Below are positions 45,440-56,930 of a stretch of 64,000 bases of DNA, piece by piece (the first letter of the stretch is position 1; each line of letters starts with the position of its first letter). Under the pieces are notes generated by a model that did no database searches, was not told where the DNA came from, and worked only from the letters and a program-made list of their open reading frames with translations. Source of the DNA: Cynocephalus volans. Its lineage: Eukaryota > Chordata > Mammalia > Dermoptera > Cynocephalidae. A program made the position numbers and the translations under genes. The DNA is taken from the NCBI RefSeq assembly GCF_027409185.1, contig NC_084471.1, forward strand, positions 2,505,535 through 2,569,534, read 5' to 3'.

Positions 45440-47445
45440 CTTATCAAAGGATTTTTTCTTTATTTTCATAATTTAGTTGAATCAACACAAAACCGAATAC
45501 TGAAAAACAAGAAAAAAAATGCTGTAACATCTTAAATCTCCCAGTCTCTGCCCTCAAAGGTGTCTACACAGGTGAGGGGAGGTGCTGTGGCACTGGCTGG
45601 TCAGAGGCGTGCTGTGCCCTCCCGGGACCTCCTGCCCTGGTCCTGGAGTGAGCCCAGGCCATTGGGGCCGTGGCCACCAGCTCGGGGCCGCGCCCTTTCC
45701 TGACCCACCTCCACTGTGATGAAAACCCCACATCTCAGCTGTTTCTTTCAGTCCAGGATACAAATACCTCCAAATCTGTGGTGACTGAAAGGTAACTAAG
45801 TACTCATGGATACTGGAACGGGTCTTAAATAAATGGATTTTCTTTCCTATCTTTAGTCTATGGTCGCTGGAACAGCTTCTATATAGTTATTTTATTTTAT
45901 TTTTTTACTTTTTTTCTTTTTTTAGTAGCATTGAACTAGCATAACACTCATGTTAACTGGACTCTTAGGTAGTATACTTTAGCAGAAACTCAGGGAAATG
46001 AAGGAACCCGGCAGAGGATTGCCAGGGAAAGGAAAAGTAATTGTCCCTTGTTGGCCTCCTGACCCCGTGTGCGGGGAGGGACGGAAGGCTGGGCGCCTGC
46101 GGTCTCGGGTGCCTCCGCTGTCCCGCTCTCCTGACCTACTGACGTGGAGACAGAGGGCTGTGAGGACGAGGGGACGCTGACAGAGAAGGGCGGCAGACAG
46201 GCCTCGACATCCACGCGTGGCAGAAGGGAAGAGAAAGGGGGAAATGAAATCTGTCGCGAGAGGCATGATCAAAATATTACACACTGTGTTTACCAATACA
46301 TAGACCAAAGGGGGCTTGAACCACCAGGCCCCACCCAAGCCACAGGAAACCCGGCCTTCCCCGGGCACTGGCCGGACGGTCCACGCCACACCAGTGCCGT
46401 GGTCCTCGCCGGCTCCCCCAGAGTCCTGCCTCCGTGCCCGACACCCGAGGCCCGAGGGTGCCCCCTCCCCAGCAGGTCTCCCCCCAGAGTCTTCAGGGTC
46501 ACACGGGGCTCGGCCCGCCTCTGAGGACGGCCGGGGCTGCCACATTGTTAAATAGGATTTTCTACAAATATACAACATATAAAAACTGTTAAATATATAA
46601 CTTTAGGCTTTGCAAAATACATTTAATGATCTCTTTCAAACAAGTGTTACTTTAGTTTTCTTTAATTTGCTTTCTGGAGCTAAATGGTGTATCGGATGAG
46701 ACAGCAGTCACGGGAGACCCAACATGCTCTTGGCAAATACTGGATTATCCAACTATCAAAAATGGAGCTGTAGAAGAGGCATGTTTAACTGGTTAAAACA
46801 GAAAGTGATTTTAGTACGATAAAGTCGATCTAAGTACAGAGGAATAAAGCGGTCTGTGTTCCCGGGGGGCTCGCAGTGTCTGCACAGGGACCATCGGTGG
46901 CCGGGCCCCGGCGGGTTCCCGCAGCTGTGCAGCGGTGGCGTCCTTGTGGCCGGCGCCCATCCTTCTAGGGTGCACCGGAGTGTCCATGGCAGGGAGGCCT
47001 CCGCCGCAGGCGCTCTCTCCACTGCGCCGGGGCCACCAGCGTGTCTCTGCCACCGTGCTTGCCCTCCCGCCCCCACGGTCGAACCCGGGACTCTGACAGT
47101 AAGGGTGCGTCCACGTTAAAATAGATTTTGCTCTTTGGTCTATTGAGTATACTGAAAGTATAAGAAAATAAAAGCAATTCAGACAGTCTGGGGCACAAGA
47201 AGAGGTGGCTTCTGCACCTGACAGTCTCCCGGACCGCACGTCGTGGCTAAGGCTGGCTGGGCCGCAGCCTCCTCTGGCCGCCGGCACCTCCTGGTCCCGC
47301 TCCGCGTTCCCCTCCTCTGGCCCCGTGGACAGCAGGGCCAGCGCCACGGCCAGGCTCCCACGGGCCGAGTATTGCTGGGGCCCGGCGCCACTCCCGCCTG
47401 TGGGTCCGAGTCCGGCCTCCTCGGCTCAGCCGGACAGACTCGAGA
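45440..47445 (-). other. Candidate 3' UTR of an unidentified gene
   Basis: About 2 kb on the - strand between a stop codon at 47,446-47,448 and an AATAAA at 45,459-45,464. It looks like a mammalian 3' UTR: AT-rich single-copy blocks (46,545-46,850; 47,105-47,190; 45,780-45,990) alternate with GC/CpG-rich blocks. I recognise no interspersed repeat in it, which is unusual in this repeat-laden window. Possible upstream polyadenylation variants exist (AAAATAAAATAAAATAAC near 45,895; ATTAAA near 46,622 on the - strand). No gene name is offered. Confidence 0.5.
45459..45464 (-). terminator. Poly(A) signal AATAAA
   Basis: On the - strand 'atgaaaataaagaaaaaatcc' is followed about 25-45 nt later by a GT-rich stretch (ggccgtggtgtcctgg), as expected around a cleavage site near 45,430-45,449. 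Confidence 0.55.
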
Positions 47446-47560
47446 TCAGAACGCCGGGGACTGAAGCTGTCCTGGACTGGCCACAGGGAAACGGAGAGGG
47501 GGCGGAGGGTGGGGAACGGGCGAAGTCTGCGGCAGATAGAGGACCGTGGCCAGGGTGTGC
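46855..47560. promoter_or_regulatory. Two CpG-dense blocks around an AT-rich core
   Basis: I count about 23 CpG in 46,861-47,100 and 25 in 47,221-47,460, separated by AT-rich 47,110-47,190. The density meets a visual CpG-island impression, yet it lies inside the putative terminal exon. A promoter reading in either direction is not supported by other signals. Confidence 0.45.
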
Positions 47561-47608
47561 ACTCTCCAGGGAGCCGAGGCCACGTGGGGGCTGCGTTTGT
47601 CAGGAGAC
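47446..47608 (-). CDS. Candidate last coding segment of an unidentified gene (partial)
   Basis: On the - strand a pyrimidine tract (ctgactgctctcttctctttgctcctcag) ends in a consensus acceptor at 47,609. The exon then reads 53 codons and a TGA at 47,446-47,448. One base precedes the first full codon, implying an upstream exon that ends with two bases of a split codon. The peptide begins SPDKRSPHVA and ends GQLQSPAF; it is Pro-rich with no domain, signal peptide or membrane segment. I do not recognise the protein and could not place an upstream exon in 47.7-64 kb. The segment could be non-coding if the true stop lies upstream. Confidence 0.4.
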
Positions 47609-47609
47609 C

Positions 47610-48879
47610 TGAGGAGCAAAGAGAAGAGAGCAGTCAGCCTCCTGCAGACACTGCTCAGGGCTACCGAGGGAGCTTCTCGCGGGACAGTCCACTGCACGCA
47701 GGCTCACCCTCTGCCCTCCCGAGTCAGGCCAGCAGACAGGAGCGCTGCAGGAGAGACAGACACTCACCACCCATGGTGCGCCCAGATGCCCTCTGTGCAG
47801 CAGCGAGGTGCCGTCTGCCTCAGGCAGGGCCATGTCCCCATGTGTCCTCACCCTGTGCTGGCTCCTTCCCCCTATTTCCCTAACAGTGCCTCGCACACTG
47901 CTACGTACATGGCTGGTACTTCGTAACGTCACAAGGCAGAGTGATGGAAGCCTGCCCAGGTGCCAGCACCAAGTTGGGCCTGGGTCTTCACTCCAGGTCC
48001 CAGCTCTGCCACCACCCTGCTAGGAGATGCTGGGCCTAGGACACCCTGATTCCAGACCCCCTGCTGTGCATATCACTAAGGATGAGCTGCAAGGTCCTGC
48101 CCCCCACAGCATCCTCTCTTTAGGCCACGTGTCACAGCAGGGGCTTCAGCAAGACCAACAGTTGATGAACCAGAAGCCACGGGCGTGACTGAATTTGCAG
48201 AGTCTATAAAACATGCTTATTCTGCACTAAAAAACAGTGCCAAGGGACCACGCTTCCTGTTTCCTGTCCTTATCTGGGGATGTCAGAGGCACCTAACCTC
48301 CTGAATAGAGGTGCTTGAGGCACCGACAGACCAGAGCCCCTGACAAGGGGCTGGTCCCAACAAGAGACCCCCACAGCCCTTCTTAAGAACTGGCTGAACC
48401 CCAAGGGGCCAACACAAGCTCTTCCCAGATCAAACACCACGGTCCTGGCTCGTGGAGAGGTTGACACCAGGGGGAGATGGAGGGAGTCAGCGCTCTGTCT
48501 GGGAGGCTCGACCACCAGACCTCACAGTTGACACTCGGGTGTGGGATGCTGGCTCCCACCCTCCCCACGCCGAGCCTGCTGTCTCTGCAGCTGCGGAGTA
48601 TTTTAGAGGGTGATTTTTTAGGGATAAGACTAGACAAGAGGGTGGGGGGTGGAGTGTCTGAAAGCTTAAGAAACCCAACAACTGAAAACATAAATTCATT
48701 ATTTGGCAGCATCTGCTTGCAAGAAAAACATGTTGGTTTAATTATTAAGGATTCGCTCTGATCCCTAAAACTGTTCTGGGGGCCACTCCTGGATCTCTGT
48801 TCTTTAGCATCTCTGCCTCTGCACTTTCTAGGGAAAGACTAAGGAGGCAGGTCTTACTTAAACCCAGGTGCCCCCGCCC
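47610..48879. other. Single-copy sequence, nothing recognised
   Basis: If the acceptor at 47,609 is real, this is the last intron on the - strand. No repeat family or exon was assigned. Confidence 0.4.
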
Positions 48880-49140
48880 CACTTCATTCACACTGCAGAT
48901 CGCTCCCACCCCAGCTTGCTGGCATCCACCCTCCCCACTGTCACTCTCCAGCTCAAGAACTGCCCGTGGCTCCCTACTCCCCTTATCCAATTCAAACCCC
49001 TCCCAACTTCCGGGGCCTCTGAGGCTACGCCCTTTATGGCGAGGGGCTTTGCCCTGGGCAGGCCACACCTATTGCTCTGCGTGCCACTCCTTTGCCTCCA
49101 TCCAAAGCCTCTGCCTCTGGTTATCTGGCAAGAGCTCCTT
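48880..49140 (+). mobile_element. L2 LINE fragment
   Basis: 'ctccagctcaagaactgcccgtggctccctactccccttatccaattcaaacccctcccaacttccggggc' and 'ctctgcgtgccactcctttgcctcc' match L2 ('..cagtggctccccactgcc..ataaagtccaaactcctta..'). Confidence 0.7.
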
Positions 49141-49199
49141 AACCTGCTCACTTGCTGTCCTTATAAAGGCACAAGTATCACTCCTGTGACAGCCCACTG

Positions 49200-49376
49200 A
49201 ACCATTAACCCAGTGCTCCACGAATGGATCAGTCCACGCACGAGGGCACAGTCCTCGTGATGCAGTCACCTCCCAAAGGCCCCACCTTTCCACACTGCCA
49301 CGGTCCCATTTCCCACCCTCTTGACACTGTCACGATGGGGCTCACGCTTCAATGAGTTTGGGGGGATGCTGGATCC
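49200..49376 (-). mobile_element. MaLR LTR fragment
   Basis: 'gcacgagggcacagtcctcgtgatgcagtcacctcccaaaggccccacctttccacactgcc' and 'cgatggggctcacgcttcaatgagtttggggggat' match antisense MST/MLT1. Confidence 0.65.
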
Positions 49377-49379
49377 ACT

Positions 49380-49541
49380 GCGGCAGCAGAAGCTCAGGGA
49401 GGGGACCGGTTTCTCCCTCAGAGCCCCCAGAAGAACCAGCCCTGCCACACCTTGATTTCACATCCTGGGCTCCAGAACGTCTGTGGGTTTAAACCCAGTG
49501 TGTGGTGACTTGTTACAGAAGCCCCAGGACACTCATATGGC
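49380..49541 (+). mobile_element. MLT1 LTR 3' fragment
   Basis: 'aagaaccagccctgccacaccttgatttcacatcctgggctccagaac ... gtggtgacttgttacagaagccccaggacactcatat' matches an MLT1 3' end in sense orientation. Confidence 0.65.
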
Positions 49542-49579
49542 CCACAAAACATTTGCCACATTACCAATTTTACTTTGTC

Positions 49580-50395
49580 CTACTTACAAAATCATGTAAA
49601 TTCTTACTCACAGAAAAATTGGAAAAGAAAATCCACCCACATTTCTATATCCAAAGATAAATATTTTGAACATTTTAGTGTGTGTCCTTCCCATGTTTTA
49701 ACAGTGCAGAAATATAAAAGACAGGCTGGAGTTTTACACAGACTTTTGCATTCTGTTTGGAAGACCACATTTGCACTACTTCTGGGGTCATCAGAAACTG
49801 GACCACACACATGTGCACGTGGGATGGCTGTGGATGGACCTGACGCCGTGTGTTTCCCACTCCTGGCCGTGGGCCGCTTGCGTCTCCTGCTTAGGATCAC
49901 CAGGGGACCGCCACATGGGCCCCAGCCCCGGCCACTTCCACCAGCAGGCCCACGTCATCACCAGCACGGACCATCGTGATTTAAAATCTTCCTTAATCTA
50001 AGAGAGGAAAAGCAGTGTTTTGTTGTGGTTCCATCTTCAGTTTTGTTGATGACTGTACATTCGGTACGTTCGGTGTGATTAACATGTTTACCATTTGTAA
50101 ATTGTTCTGTTCTGCGTCGGAGTCTCCAGCTGAGCTGTTTTCCTTACCAGTTTGAGGAGCTGTGTCTGTCTGATGACACGTGTGTGAGAGTCGCCCTCAC
50201 CATGCACTCGGTGGGCCCACTCTCCAGCGTGCTCTGTCTTCTGCTTTTATCGATATTATATCAGATACAGGGAAGTTTTACTTTTATGTAGTGAGCACTG
50301 CTCATTTCTCATGTGGATTTCCTCCATTGCTAAACAATGAACATTCATCACACATATTCTAGCAATTTCTTATAGTAACAGTTTTTGAACAGCTC
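49580..50395. mobile_element. Probable old LINE-derived AT-rich sequence
   Basis: 49,600-49,760 ('ggaaaagaaaatccacccacatttctatatccaaagataa..ttttgaacattttagtgtgtgtccttcccatg') resembles old L1 3' sequence. 50,000-50,390 is AT-rich and less certain. Confidence 0.4.
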
Positions 50396-51635
50396 TAGAT
50401 TTATCTGAAACGTCTTGGGGCCAGCACAGGGCTCACGAATCCCATCTTTCTGTCCAGGACCCTGGGGACCCACGGATGAGTGAGGAACTCCAGGGCCCTG
50501 GGTGAGGGGCTCCCCTGCCCGGCCCCCGGGCCCCACCACAGCCCCGCAGTGCAGGAGCCCTGCTCTTCAGTCCCTGGGGTCCCACCTCCTTGCAGTCTGA
50601 CTCATCACCTGGTTGGTCCTCCCAAGGCTCCTTCGTCAGTTCCCACATCGCTGGCGCCTCCGCAGCCAGACACCAAAAAGCAATGGAGTTTTACTCATAA
50701 AGTGGCCTCTCCCTCCTTCCCCGGAGCAGAGCCACGGAGGACTCAGTGGGAGCCGCAGCGCCGGGCACCAGGTGCACCTCCCCGGCGTGGTCGGCCCTCC
50801 ACACCCCCTTGGATCTCAGTGCGCTCACCTCTGAATGGAAGCCTCCACCACCTCTCTTTGCTCCTGGGCCATGACACCACTGGCACGGATGCTGCTGGTC
50901 TGCCCCCTCGGCCTGCAGAGGGGCCAGGGACAGTCGCTCACACCCAGTGCCTGCGGGGCTGGAGCCCACCATGTGGGTTTGGGCAGTGGCATGCCAGCAC
51001 TGCTCTGGGGACAATGTGGCCACTTCCCCATCAGATCCTCATCCACCCAACAGGGCTTGTGATATTGGAACACACTACACTGACGGAAAGCGAGGCTGGG
51101 GGTGGGTGAAGAGGCCTGTCCTGGGCAAGGGACAGGGGTGTCCGTCCTCTGCCCTCCAGGCTTTCTGGAAGCTGCCACCCAGGCCTTCCTACAGTCCCCT
51201 AGCCAGCCCATCCTGGTCTCCCTGCTTGTGGGGATGGGGAGGGTCCTGGCACCGTCTCTGTGCTGTACCCCCAGGGCCTGGAAACAGAGCTGGCCCCGAG
51301 CTCCTGTCAGTTGAGGCCATGAGTGTTTACCTATCCAAACCCAAGGCCCTGGAGTGCATCCTTCCTGTCTGTGACTGTTACTCCTAAACCAGTCCCCAGA
51401 GGTGGTCAGAACCAGCCCCCCAGAGTAAACTCACCTGTCACACTGGCTGGCGGCACACAGCACGCTGACACTAACAGGGAGGCCCAGACCTGCCTGCTCA
51501 CCTGTGGGCAGGTGCAGCCTCCCCGTGGTGACCAACGAGAGCACTTGGTGCCCACGTGCAGAGCCTGGGCCTGGCTTACATAAGAGGGTAGTTCAGGCAG
51601 CTCCAAGAGTTGCCCGTTCCCGTGGAGTCATTTCC
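50396..51635. other. Single-copy sequence, nothing recognised
   Basis: GC-rich with overlapping frames in several registers. The 209-codon + frame at 50,480-51,109 has no domain. Confidence 0.4.
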
Positions 51636-52170
51636 TGTTCTCCATGGTGGGCGACAAGGTTTGCCTGGCACTTGAACACTGTAAAGCATCACGTAAAAAG
51701 CAAAAACAAAACTTTCCAGCCCCTGATCCTGCAAGGGAGTGATATTTTCTCTTCCTCATTAAAAGTTTCCATTGGACACTAAGGTCAGGATGAGCGTGCT
51801 GTACGAGCATTAAAGAACACGCTGTCCTGAATCGAAAGCCTCCTACAAAAGGTTCCAATAAACAGCAAGAGAGATGAAAACTGAGACAGCGCGATGACCA
51901 CGGTCCCCCTCAGCGGAGGCCGGGATGACAGGCTGTTGCTGTGGAAAACTGAAGCAGAATCAGGGAGGAAGCTTCCGGAATCGCTCCGCAGCACCCCGCT
52001 CACGGCCACGGTCTGTGTGATTTCTTTCTGGGAGCGTTTCCTGAAGGCACGCAGCCCGTCCACATCAAGGATCCCAGCCCCACTCTCTCCCCAAACCCAG
52101 GCCCAAAGAGGCAGCTGGACTGGCCGTGGTTTGTTGCTGTATTTCAAGTCGCCAAATAAAATATTAGAAA
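51636..52170. other. Single-copy block with conserved-element look
   Basis: Lower GC than its flanks, with no repeat family recognised. It includes 'attaaaagtttccattggac', 'gaacacgctgtcctgaatcgaaagcctcc' and 'atttcaagtcgccaaataaaatatt'. Frames of 100 (+) and 120 (-) codons lack recognisable motifs. A distal enhancer or an unassigned exon are both possible. Confidence 0.35.
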
Positions 52171-52774
52171 CGTGGATGAAGGTGAGCTCGCTCTAGCAAT
52201 CCCAGTAAATGTCCTCAATTGCAGCAAGTCAGCGTTCTCAGGGAACTGTCCCCTGTCCCGGGACCCTTGGTTCTGGGGCAGTAAAGGTGCCCCAGGGCAG
52301 GGCTGGGCATGGGCAGTGATACCAGAGACGGGGCCTCCAGTCCTGTTGTGCATGCTGTCCTCTCCATGCCCGTCTGTCCTTCCAGCCAGTGTCCCACTGC
52401 TTCCCAGGCTCTGCCACATCAAATCCACTCTGCAGGGCACCAGCTGAGTCCTACTGGAAGTGAGGTGCCCCTGGGGCTCCAGCACCCGTCTGGCTGGTAA
52501 GTCCTCTCTCCACACTGGGGATGGCCGTGGACGGGGCAGGTGGGGAGCACAGCGAGCCCCAGGCCCCACAGGCACCAGCCAGGTCCACCCCTCTGCCCAG
52601 GGAGCAGGGTCCTCCCAGTCTGCTCCGATGGCGAGAGATGAAGCCCCTCCTGCTTCTGCCCTGGACAGGGCTGGACTGCGTGGCCATCCAGGTGCCACCC
52701 CAGGAGGGGACTGAAACTAGACCCCTCCTCACTTTCCCCAGGAAAGGACACGTCTTCTGGGTCCAAATGCTGTT
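52171..52774. other. Single-copy sequence, nothing recognised
   Basis: GC-rich with overlapping chance frames; the largest is 184 codons on the - strand. Confidence 0.4.
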
Positions 52775-52905
52775 CCAGCTATCACCATCTGAACTATGCC
52801 TGCCCGTGCCTCAGTTTCCTCATGTGTAAAAACCTCACAACTTAGTGTTTATGGTTTGAAGAGATCTGACATAGAGCCAGCACCATGTAAGTGTCTCTTA
52901 CGTTG
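52775..52905 (+). mobile_element. MIR fragment
   Basis: 'gcctcagtttcctcatgtgtaaaa' followed by 'catagagccagcaccatgtaagtgtc' matches MIR order. Confidence 0.65.
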
Positions 52906-54993
52906 GAATTGAGAATACCTGGTGCATAGGGGTCTCTGCCCCGCCTGGTGCTAAGAGTCTCTCGGTGCTGACAGCTCCTCCAGTCACTAGAGCAGGTGGC
53001 GAGGAGCCAGGCCTTCTCTTTACCCATCTGTGATGTGGTGAGGGCAGGTTCGAGGACGGCGGCCAGGCCGGAGTGAGGTGGTTCATCCACGGCCATCAAC
53101 ATCTGTCTGCCTCGAGGAGTCGCCCTTGCTGCTGAGGTGCCAGGTGGGGTGTCCTGTTCCCTGCCATGGGTCAGGCCCTGTGTTAGCTCCTGGGGAACCT
53201 GCTGGGCCCCACAGGACGCCCTGGGGCCATCGTGATGAAGCAAGGCCTATCCGCAAGCCCCACAAGCTCTCTGTCTTCACCCAGGGTAGAAAGGCAACGC
53301 TGAGAAAGGCCAGACTGAGTCCCGGCCAGGACCACTGGACACCCCAACCTGGAGAAGCTGGTGCTAACAGAGCCCAGGCTGCCGCTGGCCAGGTTGATCC
53401 CCAGGATGCCAGGCCCTTTCCTTGAGAGGACCGTGACTGTGTTCCGTGAGGGACATGGGGACCCCAGCACATCCTATGTTGGCTACCGGAGGCCCCCTCC
53501 TGCACCGTGCAGCAGCCAGCAGCTCACACACCATTGTCCGCATGACGGAGTGCCGGTGGGTTTGTACAGGGAGCAGCTCCCACTACAGGCACGAGCTCGG
53601 CTCGCACAGCCCCCTCCTGTCTTGGTGAATGAGCAGCATCCTCGTGGCACTTCTCTGGATCCATCTCCCCATGGTGCTGGCAGGAGGAGGCGGCGCTGAG
53701 CCCCGGCGTGTGCCACGGGAGTGAAAGAGCCCGTGTTACGCAGTTGCCTGGCCAGTGCCAGAGTCTCACAGGCTCCCTCTAAGTGCTCATGTGGACCACA
53801 ATGGGCAGAATGACATCTGACAACAAGCACCCTTGTTGACCAAATTAATGGTCATTTGCTAGGACTAAAATGGACTTAATTCTAGGACCTTGGGTCATTT
53901 CAGCAAATGACAAAATACAGGGTCAAGCCATTGAAAGCTGTGTAATGCAGTATCAGGACAAGAAGGTGGACAGGTTAGTGGCACATCCCAGAATTGTTTC
54001 CCTGTGTCACAAGCCTACTCCGTAAAAGAGCCGAGACTGGAGTTGCTGACTTGGGCTCAGGGCCGTGAGACACTCTCACTGGCTGATTATCCCAGGGATG
54101 AGACAGAAGCCCACTTCCCACCTTACGGTGCTGTGGGAGAATAAGTAGACGTATGCAAAGAATTTTGTAAACACTGTGGCGCTGCACAGGTCAGATTGGT
54201 GTCATCAGTACAGCACGTGTTTCAGACGCCTTGCTTTGACGAGGAGGGTTGTTTGCAGAGTGACTCTGTCTAGTGACTAGTGCACGTTTTCCCAAGGCCA
54301 GAGGTGGAGGGAAGTCGTGGGACAGGGGATCCCTGGGCAGCAGCCGTGAGTAGGCCCAGCTCTGCATGCGGACTGTGATTGGCACAGCCCGGGACAGGCA
54401 CCAAGCTCAGGTGTCTCCAGCCCCCCTGCTCGCAGCACCTGGCCTCATCTCACGACTCCCTGCAAAGACCTCCTCTTCAGCAGGTACAGCTGCCTCGAGG
54501 TCGGCCTCTCGCTAGGTCCAGCAGAGGTCAGGGTCAGTAGCCCCCACCCTGGAACCTGAGAGCCGGCAGCCCTTATGGCATGCTGCCCAACCCACAGGGC
54601 ACAGGGCCCCCTGTCTCCTTGGCCCCACCCGAGAAGCATTACGGAGTAGGGGCCGTCCTGGGGCCACCCCCTCAGTGGCTGTCCTCAGAGCCAACCCCTT
54701 CCTGGTAGCTAAGGGCACTCAACACACCGCATTGCACAAGCAGGGCTCAAGGGTGATTCTGCCTTGGCCAAAGAATAGCACGTGGCGTATGCAACTCCCA
54801 CCCTCCCGAAGGCAAAAGCCAGCCTTATAAATAAAACTGTGCAGAGTAATTAGCAAGTAAAATCTCCCCAAACCAGTTGAAACGGGGTGTGGTCATTCAA
54901 GCCAGAAGGAGCATTCAGGGACACGAAGCGTCGCCGAGCAGTTCTGAGAAGCTTTGAGGAAGGACGTGGTGTGGGCTGATGAATCCACTGAGG
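52906..54993. other. Single-copy sequence, nothing recognised
   Basis: GC-rich to 53.8 kb, then mixed. 54,830-54,990 is AT-richer (gagtaattagcaagtaaaatc). No exon was supported. Confidence 0.4.
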
Positions 54994-55110
54994 GAATTAT
55001 TCGTTCATTTGTCAAATATTTATCGATCTACCAAAAACAAAGGGCTTTACTAAGGAGGCAGCAAAGACGGACCTGGGCAAGACTCTCTTGCCCTCAGGGG
55101 AGAGGTGCTT
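54994..55110 (-). mobile_element. L2 3' end fragment
   Basis: 'ttattcgttcatttgtcaaatatttatcgatctaccaaaa ... ctcttgccctcaggggaga' is antisense L2 3' end (consensus 'tcattcattcaacaaatatttattgag..cctgccctcatggag'). Confidence 0.75.
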
Positions 55111-55200
55111 TCCCCGCATGCCACGGGGCTAGCAGATCGTAGGTTAAAGACACCGTCTCCTAGGGTGCCACGTGGTAGAGTGAGTTCCCTTGGAATCTGC

Positions 55201-55260
55201 TCATGCTGGGATAGGGGCTTACCCAACAGCTCATGCTGGGATCGGTGCTTACCCAACAGC
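55201..55260. repeat. 30-bp tandem duplication, two copies
   Basis: tcatgctgggataggggctt acccaacagc at 55,201-55,230 is repeated at 55,231-55,260 with two substitutions; a third 'tcat' begins after it. Confidence 0.95.
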
Positions 55261-55319
55261 TCATCGCCCTGCCCTGTGAGTTCTGAGAGACAGACTGTGC
55301 CTTACCCTACATAGTCCCT

Positions 55320-55768
55320 TGTTGTGGGTTGAACTGTGTTCTGCAAAAAGAGATGGTAACCTCCATGCCTGTGAATGGGACCCATTTGTAAATAATGTAG
55401 GTTCTTGCAGATGAGATGACGTTAAAATAAGGTCACACAGGCTTAGGGTAGACACTAATCCAGTAACCATCATCCTTATTAGGAGAGGGAAATGTGGACA
55501 CAGTGACACAGAGAAGACACACAGGACAGAAGGCCAAGGAAGGATGGAGGCAGGGACTGGAGTGATGCAGCCATAAGCCAAGGGATGCCTGGAGCTTCCA
55601 GAAGCTGAAAGAGGCAGGAAGGATCCTTCCCTGGAGCCTTTAGAGGAAGCACGGCCCCGATGACACCCTGATCTCAGACTTCTGGCCCCCAGACCTGAGG
55701 GAATAAATTTTGTCGTTTGAGGCCACTGTGTGGTTTTTTGTTACAAAGCCCCAGGAGACTCATATAGC
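55320..55768 (+). mobile_element. MLT1-type MaLR LTR, near full length
   Basis: It begins TGTTGTGGGTTGAACTGTGTTCTGC. Landmarks are 'gatgagatgacgttaaaataaggtcacac', 'gacactaatccagtaacc', 'tgatctcagacttctggcccccagacctgagggaataaattttgtcgtttgaggccactgtgtgg', ending at 'gccccaggagactcatata'. Confidence 0.85.
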
Positions 55769-56164
55769 CCCCAACTGTGCCTGACACGGAGTGAGCACTG
55801 GTGAAGTTGAGCAGGACTCACGTGCTACTGGAGCCCTGCTGGTCGGGGAGCTTCAGGCATCACCGCTGGGCTGGATTTGGAGGTCCCAGATCAGCCTCCC
55901 ATCTGAGGTCTCCACGGTCCCTTCCCCTGACTCCAGGCCCAAGGGCTGTGGAGGCTGATGGTGTCACCAGGCATCACCAAGCCCCCCATGCCACTCCACG
56001 ATGATTGCACCATCAGAGCCAAGCGGGTGGGAATGCACCGAGGAAGCAGAGAGTCTTCCTCGTCCTCACACCTGGTCGGTCCCTCGATCTTCAGAGCACC
56101 TGAGCTCCAAGCTGGAGACTCTGCGCAGCACATTGTGGAAGAAGTTCCTGAACATTCCAATCTC
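55769..56164. other. Single-copy sequence, nothing recognised
   Basis: GC-rich with short frames only. Confidence 0.4.
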
Positions 56165-56495
56165 CCTCCCAGCACTCAAACCTGAATTCTCTCCTCCCAG
56201 GAAGCCCTCCTGTCTCCTGCCTTGCCTGCCCCACCTGCCCCACCTGCTCCACCTGCCTCAACCACTACTCACTTGTGCGCCCTTTGGGCCAGGCCTTCTC
56301 TGTTCCCTCTGTGCCCCTCCGTGGTGTCCCTGTCTTAACATTGGCTCCGACTAAACTGTCCTTGTCTCCACTGCCTATGTCTTCCACTATGAAGCACGTT
56401 TCTCAGCACAAGGACTAAGCTCATGGTGGTTTAACTTTTTCCTGAGCACAACAAGGGGTCTGGCACACAGTGTGGCTGGTGAATGAATGAGTGAA
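56165..56495 (+). mobile_element. L2 LINE 3' end
   Basis: 'ctcccaggaagccctcctgtc', 'cactatgaagcacgtttctcagcacaaggac' and 'ggtctggcacacagtgtggctggtgaatgaatgagtga' match L2. It includes a short ccccacctg pentad repeat near 56,228-56,255. Confidence 0.7.
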
Positions 56496-56734
56496 GGAGG
56501 TGCATGGGGCCCTGGGACGGACGAAGTGGGGGCGGAGAGACCCAGGAGTATGATGGACCTGCAGGAGAACCTCCAGTGTCCGTAACCGCACCCCCGCCCG
56601 CCCTGCGATGGTGGGCAAGGGGCTGGGTTGCGAGCCAAGACCACGAGGTGTGGTCTCATGGGCGCAAGATGAGTGGCCTTGGACCCCACCTGGGACCCTC
56701 TCCAGTTGTCCAGACTTGGGTACTTCCCTTGACC
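56496..56734. other. Single-copy sequence
   Basis: Nothing recognised. Confidence 0.4.
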
Positions 56735-56930
56735 CTCTCTTGGGGATGGTAATAGCATCTGCCTCACACGGGTCCTAGGGGGACCCCAGGAGCCACTCAG
56801 GGCAGGTGGAGGCCTCAGAACGGCACCTGGCATGCAGTAAGTGCCCAGTAAACACTGGCTATTGTTAGCAAATGACTCAGTGTCTTTGAGCCTCAGTTTC
56901 CTCGTCTGTAACATGAGGATCAGAAAAGTG
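56735..56930 (+). mobile_element. Two adjacent MIR fragments
   Basis: 56,735-56,866 carries 'ggggatggtaatagcatctgcctcac ... cacctggcatgcagtaagtgcccagtaaacactggctattgtt'. 56,874-56,930 carries 'gactcagtgtctttgagcctcagtttcctcgtctgtaacatgagg'. The order means two separate insertions. Confidence 0.85.

Noticed and set aside
46811..47347. 178-codon - strand frame inside the candidate terminal exon
   Set aside because: Its frame lies downstream of the proposed stop and crosses both CpG blocks and the AT core. No domain was seen; more likely UTR.
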